Shown: positions 44,299 through 53,706, counted from the first letter of the stretch. The stretch: DNA of 64,000 nucleotides from Candidatus Peregrinibacteria bacterium (GCA_003153355.1 PLYH01000006.1:70902-134901), one strand, 5' to 3'. Program-made: numbers and translations. The notes: generated from the sequence alone by a model not told the origin.

Positions 44299-46663
44299 GC
44301 CACTTTGGCAATACCACAGGGGCTTTGAGATCAGGTATTTTTTTGATGTACTCAAGATCCTGCAGGTTGAATTTCCCAAGATAAAGATCTTCAATTTTCC
44401 CGCCTTCCTGAAGAAACTGTTCAATCTGCCTTTCTCCGACAAAATAGATATGATCTTTGGTGAATGCTCCGGGCTTGGATGTATCATGAAAACCCCGTTT
44501 AAGTTTGAGGCAGATTCTGAACGCACGTGACTGGGTTAATCCAAAATCCAGAAGTTTAAGAAACAGTTCGGCAAACGACATCTGAATGGCCAGTTCAGTG
44601 GCTTTGAGCAACGATGCTTTGTATAAACGGTCCATGTCCGTTTCAAGCCCCTGCATTTTTACGTTATATAAAGCAAGTCCCTCCTGGGTCGGCAAGTAAT
44701 CGGCGAATCCCCTGTTGAAGATTTTGTACGGCTGATGTTTACCGTTTTCGGCCGTTAAAATATGTGTTTCGATCTCATGGACGACTAAACTTTTTACGCG
44801 CGCCATGGAAAATTTTGCCGATTTTTTAAGGAAAAGATGATTATTCTTTCCGGCAACACAGTTTGCTACGAGGCTTTCTTTCATTTCAACCTTCCATTCA
44901 AAAAGATGATAATCATGAAAAACCTGCGTAAAGATTTTTTTGGCTTCATCAGCCGATACGTTTTCAGTTTCTTCATGAACAGGTTTTTTCGTTTTGATAA
45001 TTTGTTCGGCAAGTTTGAGATACTCTTTTCCGGGTTTCCCAAAGAGTTCGATGGAGTTCAACGTGAAAGACTGATGACCTCGCGATTCGTGAAGATCAAT
45101 CTTTTTCAGGATCTCTTTACTCTTTTTAAAGAAAAGAATTCCGAGAGCCGTATCATCAAAAACAATTCCGGTAAGTTCCTTTTTCAGTTCCGCCGGGTCG
45201 TATTGAAGGTCTGGATAACTGAATTGAGGATTATAGGAAAAATCCTGCAAGAATTTTTTTCGTTCTTCCTCCAGATTAAGCGGGCGGAGGTAATACAAAA
45301 GTTTTATTTTATTGTCGATACTCGTGAGCTGGTCGTCGATGGCGTGATAATCGATGCCCTGGGTTATTTTACTGACGCTTTTTTTGTTTCTTTTTCTTTT
45401 TGAAGGATCGATCAGGAAATTATCACCAAGGTCACGCTGTCCCAAAATGATTTTATAGTTTTCGTCTTTTATTTTTTCGACATCAAAAATACTTTGGATG
45501 CGTTTTCCGCCAATGGACAGCTTGAGTTTAATCGTTGATTTTTCATCGTCGTAGGCTTCGTTGTCTTCCAGTAAATGATTTTCAACGGCAAAATTTTCGT
45601 CGATGATGCTTCTTTCGATCCCTGTATCCAGAAACGCACTGACTTTTTTCGTCTGGTTTTTCATGATGACTTCGATGTTTTCCTCAATGCCAACGATTTT
45701 TTTCTCGCCTGATTCCAGAGATATTTTTTCTTTTTCCGTTGACCGGCCAAACATCTCTTTGCCGATTCTTATGCCCTTGGTGACTGTACGGATTTTAAGA
45801 CCCTTGATGCGTTCAAGCCGTTTACGCAAAGGAGCAAGATTGGCGATTTGAACGCTTAAACCCGCCCGGGCGTTGATCTCCAGCAGAATAGGCCCGTGTG
45901 TTTTATCGATGGCGATGTCAGCTGCCAGGTAACCCAGGTTGGTTGCAAGCTGGGCCTGACTTGCGATCGTAAGGATCTTTTCCCAATCGGGAATTTTGAT
46001 GCCTTTGATTTTTCCCATACCGTGAATTTCTGTAATGATTTTATTGTGATGAATGGCGTTGGTGGTTTCACCTCTTGCGATATCGATGCCCACACCGATG
46101 GCTCCCTGGTGCAGATTGGCTTTGCCTTTGGATTCCAGAGTGGGAAGACGCAGCATCGCCATCACAGGAATGAGGTTGTGCACAATGATGCGAATATCCG
46201 GAAGACCCTTATAGGAAAAGGCGCCGAGTATTTCATCAGGAATGATCAGCTGTTCAAAAAAAGCCTTGTCACTCAAATTCGTAATCGAAAATCTGCCGTC
46301 TAAAATATCCTGGATATGATTTTGCATCTGCTTAAGGTTGTATTTTTCGTGATCGATGCTGATCCAGAGATCGTTTTCTTTTTCTATAACAGGAATAATT
46401 CCTTCACCGCCGTAGCCTAAATTCGGTTTGAGGACAAAACTTTCAGGCAGTTTTTTAAAATCGAATTTCCAGAGATTTTCAATGCTGTCGATGACTCCGT
46501 AAAGTTTTGGAACGGGGATTCCGCGCGCAGAAAGAAAGGCTTTGGTTTTGAGTTTGTCATCAGCGATCAACACCGATTTATCTTTATTGTACGGTTTAAT
46601 ATAAAGAAGATTTCGGGCGTTGATTCCGAGGATTCCCGGGTTTTTGAAGTATTTGATGGCCAT
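44282..46663 (-). CDS. ATP-grasp ligase / retropepsin-like / DUF1704 fusion
   Basis: 793 residues with three units. Residues 1-300: alpha-L-glutamate-ligase-like ATP-grasp (FVLKPNLGYGGEGIIPV, then LLEINARAGLSVQIANL). Residues about 325-420: a retropepsin-like unit as in the RimB-type 'ATP-dependent zinc protease' (SAFLDTGIERSIID, KIILGQRDLGDNFLID). Residues about 440-793: DUF1704, the family of bacterial 'QEGLA-motif' proteins and of the human tubulin carboxypeptidase MATCAP, with the metal motif VVHEIETHILTAENG (629-634) and PTQEGLALYN (659-664). These are normally separate genes; the order suggests adding and then trimming a peptide tag. It follows the PKD-7TM gene by 3 bases in one operon. 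Substrate unknown. Confidence 0.85.
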   Translation of the reverse strand: MAIKYFKNPGILGINARNLLYIKPYNKDKSVLIADDKLKTKAFLSARGIPVPKLYGVIDSIENLWKFDFKKLPESFVLKPNLGYGGEGIIPVIEKENDLWISIDHEKYNLKQMQNHIQDILDGRFSITNLSDKAFFEQLIIPDEILGAFSYKGLPDIRIIVHNLIPVMAMLRLPTLESKGKANLHQGAIGVGIDIARGETTNAIHHNKIITEIHGMGKIKGIKIPDWEKILTIASQAQLATNLGYLAADIAIDKTHGPILLEINARAGLSVQIANLAPLRKRLERIKGLKIRTVTKGIRIGKEMFGRSTEKEKISLESGEKKIVGIEENIEVIMKNQTKKVSAFLDTGIERSIIDENFAVENHLLEDNEAYDDEKSTIKLKLSIGGKRIQSIFDVEKIKDENYKIILGQRDLGDNFLIDPSKRKRNKKSVSKITQGIDYHAIDDQLTSIDNKIKLLYYLRPLNLEEERKKFLQDFSYNPQFSYPDLQYDPAELKKELTGIVFDDTALGILFFKKSKEILKKIDLHESRGHQSFTLNSIELFGKPGKEYLKLAEQIIKTKKPVHEETENVSADEAKKIFTQVFHDYHLFEWKVEMKESLVANCVAGKNNHLFLKKSAKFSMARVKSLVVHEIETHILTAENGKHQPYKIFNRGFADYLPTQEGLALYNVKMQGLETDMDRLYKASLLKATELAIQMSFAELFLKLLDFGLTQSRAFRICLKLKRGFHDTSKPGAFTKDHIYFVGERQIEQFLQEGGKIEDLYLGKFNLQDLEYIKKIPDLKAPVVLPKWLTKSA

Positions 46664-46666
46664 AGG

Positions 46667-48226
46667 TTATTCCTCTTCATTATGACTGAAGATTTCACGG
46701 AAACGGATATATTCAACCAGGCGCAGACCGCTCCATTTCCCCAGACCTATGTTGATGATAAGGAAAAGGAAAATAGCTTCAGGATAGTGACGCATGAAAT
46801 TTCTCAAAAAATCCCACTGGAAATTGATGAATCCAAGATCGATCTGGCCGCCCACAGCAACATAGGCAACAATAGCGATGATCACGGTTTGAAGCGTCAG
46901 CCATAATGTCTGCCAAAAGCCGGCTTCGGACTGGATGCTTGTAAATTTTTCCGTAATGCTGGCCAGAATAAGCATCGGGAAAATCGCCAGAGAAAAGAAA
47001 TCGCTGTCGAAAAGTTTGAAAAAAGTTCCGATGATCAAAAGGGCGAACAGTGAAAGCGTGATCATAATCATCACGATGGCAAGTTTGGACATGAAGAGGA
47101 GGTGGACTTTTTTTAAGGCATAGCGCGTTCCCATTCCGACCACAAGAGCGGTCAGCAAAGTGATCATCCCGAATTTCAGGCCAAGGATGAGGAAGGTCAG
47201 ACAAATAATAAGCGGCGTATACATGCCAAAGGTATTCATTCCTACCACCTGGCGCATAAATACGACAATGGTTGCGATAAGCGGAAGCATCAAAATCAGC
47301 ACGATGGTGTTGTCAGGAATGCCGCTTTCAACCAGGAAATTCACAAAATAGCTCATGAAGTTCCAGATACTTAAGCGCCTTGAAGCTTCATCAATAAATT
47401 TAAATTCGTAGCCTCCCTGCTGCAGCGTTTTTACGATGTTGGTTTCGGCATTCGGGATAATGACGTAAAGGCTGGATTCCTGGGCAATGATAATTTGCTG
47501 AGGGTTGAAAGTCGGAACTGAAGGCGTGAAAATGACCTTTTCGATGTCGTTATCAATGATGTAAAGATTTTTTTCGTTGAGTATTGGTGTTTTCAGTTGA
47601 TCGTTTTCTTTCACGAACTGATTGAGAGCATTCAGGCCCGCGTTATCGTGTGTCCACAGAATGATGGCATCGCTTCGGTCGACAGCGTCGGAATTTTCAT
47701 CCATGGCCTTGGTCAAAGCTTCTTCGGAGATAAATTCCGAAGCGCTGTCAAAACTTTGCAGAACATTTATTTCTATTCCATCGTTCTGGGCCAGTGTTTG
47801 AAGGTTTGCAATTTGATCTTTTTTTTCACTTTCGTCAGTTAAGAGAAGGACAGACTTGTTATAAATGAAAATGTCCGAAGTATTATTGAAGGTTTGTTTA
47901 TTACTCGTTATCTGCAGTGACACGTGATAAGTTCCTGTTTTTTTATACGTATGAGTGACGTTAACCCCGTCTTTTTGACTGTCGTCTCCAAAATCCCAGT
48001 GATAGGAAGCTTTGGCCGGATCTCCTGGCAAAACGCTTTGGGATGCATCAAAAATAACGTTTTTATTCACTTCAGCTGAAGTATTTACGTCAATTTGAGC
48101 CTGAGGGCCTTGCTTTTTTTCAGGAATGTTTTGGGATAGCGCAAAATTCGGTAGAATCATCCCTGCGGCGAGTGCCGTGATCCCTAGTATTCTTATGCCT
48201 TTCTTGAGCCATTTTCCGCGTATCAT
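46667..48226 (-). CDS. PKD domain - 7TM (7TM_transglut-like) membrane protein
   Basis: 519 residues. Signal peptide (GIRILGITALAAGMILPNFALS), a PKD domain (YHWDFGDDSQKDG, HTYKKTGTYHVSLQIT, about 40-125), an extracytoplasmic alpha/beta region (KSVLLLTDESEKKDQ, ILWTHDNAGLNALNQFV), then seven membrane helices (from about 300) with the family loop VVGMNTFGMYTPLIICLTF. In the known family the N-terminal part is an inactive transglutaminase; here it is replaced by PKD plus the unknown region. In other bacteria this 7TM family sits beside an alpha-L-glutamate ligase, exactly as here. A 6-bp hairpin (AGAGTT/AACTCT) lies just before its ATG. Confidence 0.8.
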   Translation of the reverse strand: MIRGKWLKKGIRILGITALAAGMILPNFALSQNIPEKKQGPQAQIDVNTSAEVNKNVIFDASQSVLPGDPAKASYHWDFGDDSQKDGVNVTHTYKKTGTYHVSLQITSNKQTFNNTSDIFIYNKSVLLLTDESEKKDQIANLQTLAQNDGIEINVLQSFDSASEFISEEALTKAMDENSDAVDRSDAIILWTHDNAGLNALNQFVKENDQLKTPILNEKNLYIIDNDIEKVIFTPSVPTFNPQQIIIAQESSLYVIIPNAETNIVKTLQQGGYEFKFIDEASRRLSIWNFMSYFVNFLVESGIPDNTIVLILMLPLIATIVVFMRQVVGMNTFGMYTPLIICLTFLILGLKFGMITLLTALVVGMGTRYALKKVHLLFMSKLAIVMIMITLSLFALLIIGTFFKLFDSDFFSLAIFPMLILASITEKFTSIQSEAGFWQTLWLTLQTVIIAIVAYVAVGGQIDLGFINFQWDFLRNFMRHYPEAIFLFLIINIGLGKWSGLRLVEYIRFREIFSHNEEE

Positions 48227-48272
48227 TTGAGAGTTTTTTAACTCTTTGATCGTACTTTTGCGTTCTTGTGAT

Positions 48273-48300
48273 ATATTAGACCTTCTATTGTCGCTGGCAA
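48273..48300 (-). promoter_or_regulatory. Promoter of the PKD-7TM / tri-domain operon
   Basis: Minus strand: TTGCCA (48300-48295), 16-base spacer, TAATAT (48278-48273). The leader is about 40 bases and ends in the hairpin before the ATG at 48226. Confidence 0.5.
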
Positions 48301-48324
48301 GGTTAAAAGACTGATTTAGGGGCT

Positions 48325-48352
48325 TTCCAAAAAGGCTTATTTTTGCTATAAT
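48325..48352 (+). promoter_or_regulatory. Promoter of the surface protein gene
   Basis: TTCCAA (48325-48330, weak), 16-base spacer, TATAAT (48347-48352), 26 bases before the ATG at 48379. Confidence 0.6.
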
Positions 48353-48378
48353 TATGAGATAAAAATAAACACAAAACT

Positions 48379-50571
48379 ATGAAAACACACCAACGTCATT
48401 TTCTGGGCACGGTTTCCCTTCTTACTCTTTTGTTCGCGCAACCCGTTTTTGCTGCGACCCAGGCTGTCGAAGGTTACGGAACCGACACGGTTGCGGGATA
48501 TGAAACTTTGCTCCGGTCCAGCCAGACTTCAACATGGCAGGATGTAACTTTCCGGATTACCAAACCTGACGGCACTGTGGTAAATGTTCCAGCCAACAGC
48601 GGTCAGGATGGAATAGCTCAGGCAACATTCGCTGACACAAATACCAGAGAAGCCGGCTCTTACGGTGTCGCGGCTTTGCTTGGTTCTGATAGTTCTTCAG
48701 ACGTTCACAGCTTTCAGGTCTACCCCGATAAAGTTTCTTCTGACAAATCTGTAGTAAACGTAGACCGCACCATTGTTCAACTCGGCGGACAGGATTCGGC
48801 CAAACTGAGCATTCAGCTTTTTGACTCTTACGGAAACCCTGTGAGCGATCATCTTGTTCAGGTTTTTTCAAACCGCCAGAATGATCATATTGCAACTTCT
48901 TCCTCCAACGGAGTTACCGATGTTCAAGGTAAAATCCAGTTTAACGTCAGTTCTCCTGACCGAGGCGTTTCCGAATATAGTGTTTTAGATTCAACATCAG
49001 GCACCATGATTTCGCATAAGATCGATGTGGCCTATGTAGCGAACACAGAACTTATGGCGGACGTAGGCGGTGAATTTCCGTTTATTGATACAGCCAATGC
49101 AGCAACCGGAACACTCAATAAATTTTCCGTTTCCGGTTTGCCTTCAGACATTCAACCGAACCAAGATATAAGCTTTTCAGTAACGGCTCAGGACGAAAAT
49201 GCGCAAACGGTTCAAAACTATACCGGAAGCGTCCATTTTTCTGCTGAAGGAGCAAACAGCTCCAATGTCACTCTTCCACAAGATTACACCTTTAAAGCTG
49301 AAGATCAGGGAACTCATCAATTCAGTCTCGGGTTAAGTTTTAAGGTTGCCGGAGATTATAAAATCGTCGTCACGGATCTGAATAATACGCTGATTCAAGG
49401 AAGCCAGGATGTTACGGTCGGCGGTGGTTCATCAACTCAACAAAGCAGCAATGCCAACATTACCGTGGACAGTCCTATTGCCGGTACTTACAGCCAGAAT
49501 GTTCAAACCATCAGCGGTAAAGCGACTGCAGCAAATACCGTAAAAATTTATGACAACCAGCAGCAGATCGGCAGCGTTGTGGCGACCAATGACGGAAAAT
49601 ACTCTTTCCAGACTTCTCCGTTAAGTGACGGTCCACACAGCATATATGCCGTAATGTTCGATTCTACCCAGACGGCGAAAGGGACTTCAAGCACTGTCCA
49701 GTTCAGTATCGATACCACTCCTCCGACTGTTGATGAAATAGTTTTGGATCCAAATACAGGCATTGTTCCGGGGACACCGATCACGGTAAAAATTACGAGC
49801 GAACCGAACCTTTCCCAGGCGGCAGTTGTATTTAACGGAGATATTGTTCAGTTAAATCCAAGCTCTGCAGATCCGACGACGTATGTCGGAAGCATTCAGG
49901 CCCCGGCAACTGCAGGCGTTTATCCTATTGATGCGCTCGTCGTTGATCAATTAGGCAATGAAGGTTCATATAAAGCAAAAGGACAAGTCACCGTTTCTCC
50001 TCAGGGAGGCACAGCAGATACACAACAGGGAACACAACAGGCTACCCAAGAACAAACCCAGCAGCAAACTCAGCAAGTTCCTCCTGCTCCGACGAATACT
50101 CCACCTTCTAAAGTTACCGGAGTTTTGACCTATGCCGGGGATAAAAAGGTGACTCTGGTCTGGGATGCTGCTTCTGATAATGACACTTTCGTGAAGCATT
50201 ACCGTATTTACTATGGCAACAATCAGAGCAATCTGGATCAGTACGTGGACACCAAAGATGCCGGCACGACCTGGTACGTCCCGAACCTTGATAACGGCAA
50301 AGAGTACTTTTTTGCGGTCAGCGCTTTTGACTCCCAGGGTCTTGAAAGTGCGGGCTTGAGCGAAGTGGTCAGCGGCATTCCTTTTGTCACCGAGGTTTCA
50401 AATCTCGGCAATGTTGCCGGTCCGATCGTCAATAATTTGCATGGAGTGGCCGGACAGAACATCACTCCGCCAAGTACTCCAAAGAGCGGCCCTGAACTGT
50501 TATGGTTCGTGATGGGAAGTGGGACTTTGGGCGGTCTGGTCAGAAAATTACGCCGCAAGATCAAAAAATAG
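48379..50571 (+). CDS. Large secreted Ig-like/fibronectin type III surface protein
   Basis: 730 residues. Signal peptide (FLGTVSLLTLLFAQPVFAATQ), several bacterial Ig-like beta domains (PDGTVVNVPANSGQDGIAQA; a big-1-like segment LGGQDSAKLSIQLFDSYGNPV near 135-165; VDSPIAGTYSQNVQTISGKA), a Gln/Thr linker (TQQGTQQATQEQTQQQTQ), a fibronectin III domain (KVTGVLTYAGDKKVTLVWDAASDNDTFVKHYRIYYGN) and a C-terminal tail SGPELLWFVMGSGTLGGLVRKLRRKIKK: a helix and basic cluster, like a sortase-type or CTERM anchor. Likely a cell-surface adhesin or structural protein. Divergent from the PKD-7TM operon. Confidence 0.85.
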   Translation: MKTHQRHFLGTVSLLTLLFAQPVFAATQAVEGYGTDTVAGYETLLRSSQTSTWQDVTFRITKPDGTVVNVPANSGQDGIAQATFADTNTREAGSYGVAALLGSDSSSDVHSFQVYPDKVSSDKSVVNVDRTIVQLGGQDSAKLSIQLFDSYGNPVSDHLVQVFSNRQNDHIATSSSNGVTDVQGKIQFNVSSPDRGVSEYSVLDSTSGTMISHKIDVAYVANTELMADVGGEFPFIDTANAATGTLNKFSVSGLPSDIQPNQDISFSVTAQDENAQTVQNYTGSVHFSAEGANSSNVTLPQDYTFKAEDQGTHQFSLGLSFKVAGDYKIVVTDLNNTLIQGSQDVTVGGGSSTQQSSNANITVDSPIAGTYSQNVQTISGKATAANTVKIYDNQQQIGSVVATNDGKYSFQTSPLSDGPHSIYAVMFDSTQTAKGTSSTVQFSIDTTPPTVDEIVLDPNTGIVPGTPITVKITSEPNLSQAAVVFNGDIVQLNPSSADPTTYVGSIQAPATAGVYPIDALVVDQLGNEGSYKAKGQVTVSPQGGTADTQQGTQQATQEQTQQQTQQVPPAPTNTPPSKVTGVLTYAGDKKVTLVWDAASDNDTFVKHYRIYYGNNQSNLDQYVDTKDAGTTWYVPNLDNGKEYFFAVSAFDSQGLESAGLSEVVSGIPFVTEVSNLGNVAGPIVNNLHGVAGQNITPPSTPKSGPELLWFVMGSGTLGGLVRKLRRKIKK

Positions 50572-50594
50572 ATTCATTTTAAGTTCTCACCTGC

Positions 50595-50600
50595 TATAAT
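50595..50600 (+). promoter_or_regulatory. -10 box of yggT-cysS
   Basis: TATAAT 25 bases before the ATG at 50626; -35 not clear. Confidence 0.45.
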
Positions 50601-50625
50601 CCATGGTGTTGTCTTTTTGATATCT

Positions 50626-50892
50626 ATGCTGATTGTATATTTGGCCGCGTTCATAAAAATCTTTTTTGATATTCTGAGTTTCCTTATTATCGTGCGCGTT
50701 CTTCTTTCATGGTTTCCGAACCGTCCGCATAATGCCTTCTTTGATTTCATCATGGATGTGACCAATCCGGTTTTGAATTTTTTCAAAAGGATCATTCCTC
50801 CGATCGGGATGATCGACATTTCGCCGATCGTAGCACTGATCGTTTTGGATCTCTTACGTACTCTTCTTCTTGCCCTTTTGAATGTGAGTTAA
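50626..50892 (+). CDS. yggT: YggT family membrane protein
   Basis: 88 residues from the ATG at 50626 (the track begins at a TTG). Two membrane helices: VYLAAFIKIFFDILSFLIIVRVLLSWFPN and the closing ISPIVALIVLDLLRTLLLALL, with the family's VTNPVLNFFKRIIPPIGMIDISP between. YggT proteins are found near division and cell-wall genes and help osmotic and divisome functions, without a known mechanism. cysS begins 2 bases on. Confidence 0.92.
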   Translation: MLIVYLAAFIKIFFDILSFLIIVRVLLSWFPNRPHNAFFDFIMDVTNPVLNFFKRIIPPIGMIDISPIVALIVLDLLRTLLLALLNVS

Positions 50893-50894
50893 CC

Positions 50895-52283
50895 ATGCAC
50901 GTTTACAATACCCTCAGCGCGAAAAAAGAACTTTTCCAGCCCCTCCATGACAGTAAAATTGGAATGTACGTTTGCGGTCCCACGGTTTATGATTTTGCGC
51001 ATCTGGGGCATGGACGTTCGGCCGTTTCTTTTGATGTGATCCGCCGCTACCTTATTTATAATGGATACAATGTAAACTTTGTTTCAAACTATACCGACAT
51101 CGACGACAAAATGATCAACCGGGCGGAGATCATGAAAATTTCGGTAAAGGATTTGGCAGACCGGGTCATCCCTGAATATGCCAAAGATTACGCTTCACTC
51201 GGCATTATGGTTCCCGATGTTCTGCCGAAAGCGACACACCATGTGGAGCAGATGATCGAATTGATCCGTAAACTGGAAAAAAAGGGCGCTACGTACGTTC
51301 TGGATGACGGGGTTTATTTTGACATTTCAAAATTCCCTGAATACGGAAAATTGTCCAAACAAGATCTGGATGCTCTAAAAAGCGGCGCAAGAGTAAAAAC
51401 GAAAGAGTCCAAAAGACAGTTCCAGGATTTTGTTCTGTGGAAATTTTCCAAGCCGGGCGAACCGGAATGGGCCAGTCCGTGGGGAAGCGGTCGCCCCGGT
51501 TGGCACATTGAGTGCAGTGCCATGAGCAGGGAATATTTAGGGGACAGTTTTGATATTCACGGAGGCGGCGCGGATCTGATGTTTCCGCATCATGAATGTG
51601 AAATTGCCCAGAGCGAATGCGCACTGGACAAGCCTTTCGCCAAATACTGGCTCCATAATGGATTCATCCAGATCAACAACGAAAAGATGTCAAAATCTCT
51701 GGGAAATTTTTTTTTACTCAGAGACGTTTTCGCCAAATATCCTCCGCAGGCGGTTCGCTATCTGTTTTTACAAACGCACTATCGTTCGCCGATTGAGTTT
51801 ACGGATGAAATCCTTGCCCAATCCAAAAATAGCTTGATGCGTCTGCACGATTTCATGAACAGAATGAAAAATCACGAACCAGAAATTGCAAACGGCAAAC
51901 AACAAGATTTTGATGATTTTATTGCTTCCACCCAGAAAAATTTTGAAGATGCCATGGATGACGACTTTGAAACTCCTCAGGCTTTAGCTGCTCTTTTTGA
52001 TTTTGTGAAAGAGGTGAACCGCCGCATGGATGCAAAAAATCTGACCAGAGATTCCCAGGAACTTGCCATGACTTTTTTAATGAGGATTGATTCCGTACTC
52101 TGCGTTCTGGTTTCAACCCAGAGCGATGAAGTAGACAGTGAAACTACAATGCTGATGGAAGAACGGGAAAAAGCCCGTAAAAACAAGGACTGGAAAAAAT
52201 CGGATGAGCTCCGGGATGAACTTTTGAAACGGGGCATTCAACTTGAAGATACTCCTCAGGGAACTACCTGGAAGAAGATTTAG
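50895..52283 (+). CDS. cysS: Cysteinyl-tRNA synthetase
   Basis: 462 residues. HIGH-type signature YDFAHLGHGRSAVSFDVIRR, Zn site (YVCGPTVYD; WHIECSAMSREYLGDSFDIHGGGADLMFPHHECEIAQ), and KMSKSLGNFFLLRDV. Charges tRNA-Cys. The C-terminal anticodon domain is normal. Its 3' end overlaps murC (other strand) by 20 bases. Follows yggT in one operon. Confidence 0.97.
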   Translation: MHVYNTLSAKKELFQPLHDSKIGMYVCGPTVYDFAHLGHGRSAVSFDVIRRYLIYNGYNVNFVSNYTDIDDKMINRAEIMKISVKDLADRVIPEYAKDYASLGIMVPDVLPKATHHVEQMIELIRKLEKKGATYVLDDGVYFDISKFPEYGKLSKQDLDALKSGARVKTKESKRQFQDFVLWKFSKPGEPEWASPWGSGRPGWHIECSAMSREYLGDSFDIHGGGADLMFPHHECEIAQSECALDKPFAKYWLHNGFIQINNEKMSKSLGNFFLLRDVFAKYPPQAVRYLFLQTHYRSPIEFTDEILAQSKNSLMRLHDFMNRMKNHEPEIANGKQQDFDDFIASTQKNFEDAMDDDFETPQALAALFDFVKEVNRRMDAKNLTRDSQELAMTFLMRIDSVLCVLVSTQSDEVDSETTMLMEEREKARKNKDWKKSDELRDELLKRGIQLEDTPQGTTWKKI

Positions 52284-53631
52284 CTGTTATCGATTCGGAA
52301 ATTTTATAAACGTCTCCGGCACCCATTGTGATTATCACATCGTAATCGCTTTTTTTGATGGTACGGATTGTTGTTTCTATCCCCTGGCCGTCCTGGACGT
52401 TCCTGTGGTGTTTTGCAATTGCTCCGACAAATTTTTCCGTGTCGATTTTTTTTCTGTCTTCGACTGAATCGCGAACGCCGTAAATATTTGGAATGATGAC
52501 TGCATTGGCGTCTTTGAAGGCGCTGACAAAATCTCTCAGAAGTTTATGCGTGCGGCTGAACTGGTGCGGCTGGAAAACGCACAGGATTTTTGCTTTTTTA
52601 CCGAATCTTTCGCGAGCTGCTTTTAGGGTGGCTTTGATTTCCGTCGGGTGATGTCCGTAATCATCAATGACAATCGCTTTTCCGCAATAGCCCACTGTTT
52701 CAAAGCGGCGTGATGATCCCTGATAACCGTTTAATGCCGCAATAACTGTTTTTAGCGGCAGTTTGTATTGATCTGCAAGAGCGATGACTGCAACTGCATT
52801 CATGAGATTATGTTCCCCTGGAATGTGCAATTTTAATTCAGCAATTTTCTTCTTGTTATGGAAGACGGTGTTTTTTTTAAGCTGATATTCTGATCCGATT
52901 GATTTTCCGAACCAGACAATTTTTAATTTGCCGGTATTTTTCAATATGCTTCGGATATTTTTATCGTCACGGTTGGCAATGACCATACCGTTTTTTGGCG
53001 GTTTTTGGACAAATTGAAGAAAAGCTTTTTTGTAGTCGGCAAGGTTTTTGTAGTAATCCAAGTGATCCGCTTCAATGTTGGTGATGATGATCGTTTGAGG
53101 CTGGTAATTTAAAAATCCGCGTTTGTATTCGCAGGATTCAATAATAAGTTCATCACCTTTGCCGTTATGGGCGTTGCGTTGATTCAGTTCCCGGATGTTC
53201 GCGCCGACGATCACAGAAGGATCTTTTTTTGCTTTTAGAAATACCGCAGCTGCCATGGCTGTGGTCGTAGTTTTTCCATGAGTTCCGCAGATGCAGATAG
53301 TGAGCTTGATTTGAGTAAGAAGCCCTACCGCTTCGGGATAAGAATATTGCGGTATCCGGCGTTTTTTTGCTTCCTGCCTTTCCAGATTGGTTTCCGAAAC
53401 TGCGGGTGAATAAATAACCATTTGAGTTTTTGCCGGAATATTTTTGCCCTGATGGCCGATTTTAATTCTCAAGTCTTCTTTTTTTAAAGCTTCAACGGTA
53501 TGACTTAACGTCTGATCCGAACCTGAAACCGTTTTTTTTTGGGATTTCATGATTCTGGCCAGTCCGCTCATGCCGCTTCCTCCGATGCCTATAAAATGGA
53601 GATATTTGCTGGTTTTTAGATCGTTGATCAT
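52264..53631 (-). CDS. murC: UDP-N-acetylmuramate--L-alanine ligase MurC
   Basis: 455 residues. Adds L-Ala to UDP-MurNAc in cell-wall precursor synthesis. N-terminal Rossmann part LHFIGIGGSGMSGLARIM, Mur ligase P-loop ICICGTHGKTTTTAMAAAVF, EADHLDYYKNL, and the third domain VIDDYGHHPTEIKATLKA. The start follows directly MINDLKTSKYLHFIG. With the tandem Ddl in the same window it shows that the first organism builds peptidoglycan. Confidence 0.97.
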   Translation of the reverse strand: MINDLKTSKYLHFIGIGGSGMSGLARIMKSQKKTVSGSDQTLSHTVEALKKEDLRIKIGHQGKNIPAKTQMVIYSPAVSETNLERQEAKKRRIPQYSYPEAVGLLTQIKLTICICGTHGKTTTTAMAAAVFLKAKKDPSVIVGANIRELNQRNAHNGKGDELIIESCEYKRGFLNYQPQTIIITNIEADHLDYYKNLADYKKAFLQFVQKPPKNGMVIANRDDKNIRSILKNTGKLKIVWFGKSIGSEYQLKKNTVFHNKKKIAELKLHIPGEHNLMNAVAVIALADQYKLPLKTVIAALNGYQGSSRRFETVGYCGKAIVIDDYGHHPTEIKATLKAARERFGKKAKILCVFQPHQFSRTHKLLRDFVSAFKDANAVIIPNIYGVRDSVEDRKKIDTEKFVGAIAKHHRNVQDGQGIETTIRTIKKSDYDVIITMGAGDVYKISESITAKSSSR

Positions 53632-53677
53632 TGTGACTCTCAGTCTAATACTCTTCCCGAATCAATCAAAGAAAAAA

Positions 53678-53706
53678 TTGCGGTTTTAAAGCAAAACGGG
53701 TATATT
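53678..53706 (+). promoter_or_regulatory. Promoter of the FtsB-like gene
   Basis: TTGCGG (53678-53683), 17-base spacer, TATATT (53701-53706), 23 bases before the ATG at 53730. Confidence 0.5.

Noticed and set aside
44837-45403. 188-residue ORF antisense to the tri-domain gene
   Set aside because: Phe-rich translation opposite the DUF1704 domain; a shadow.
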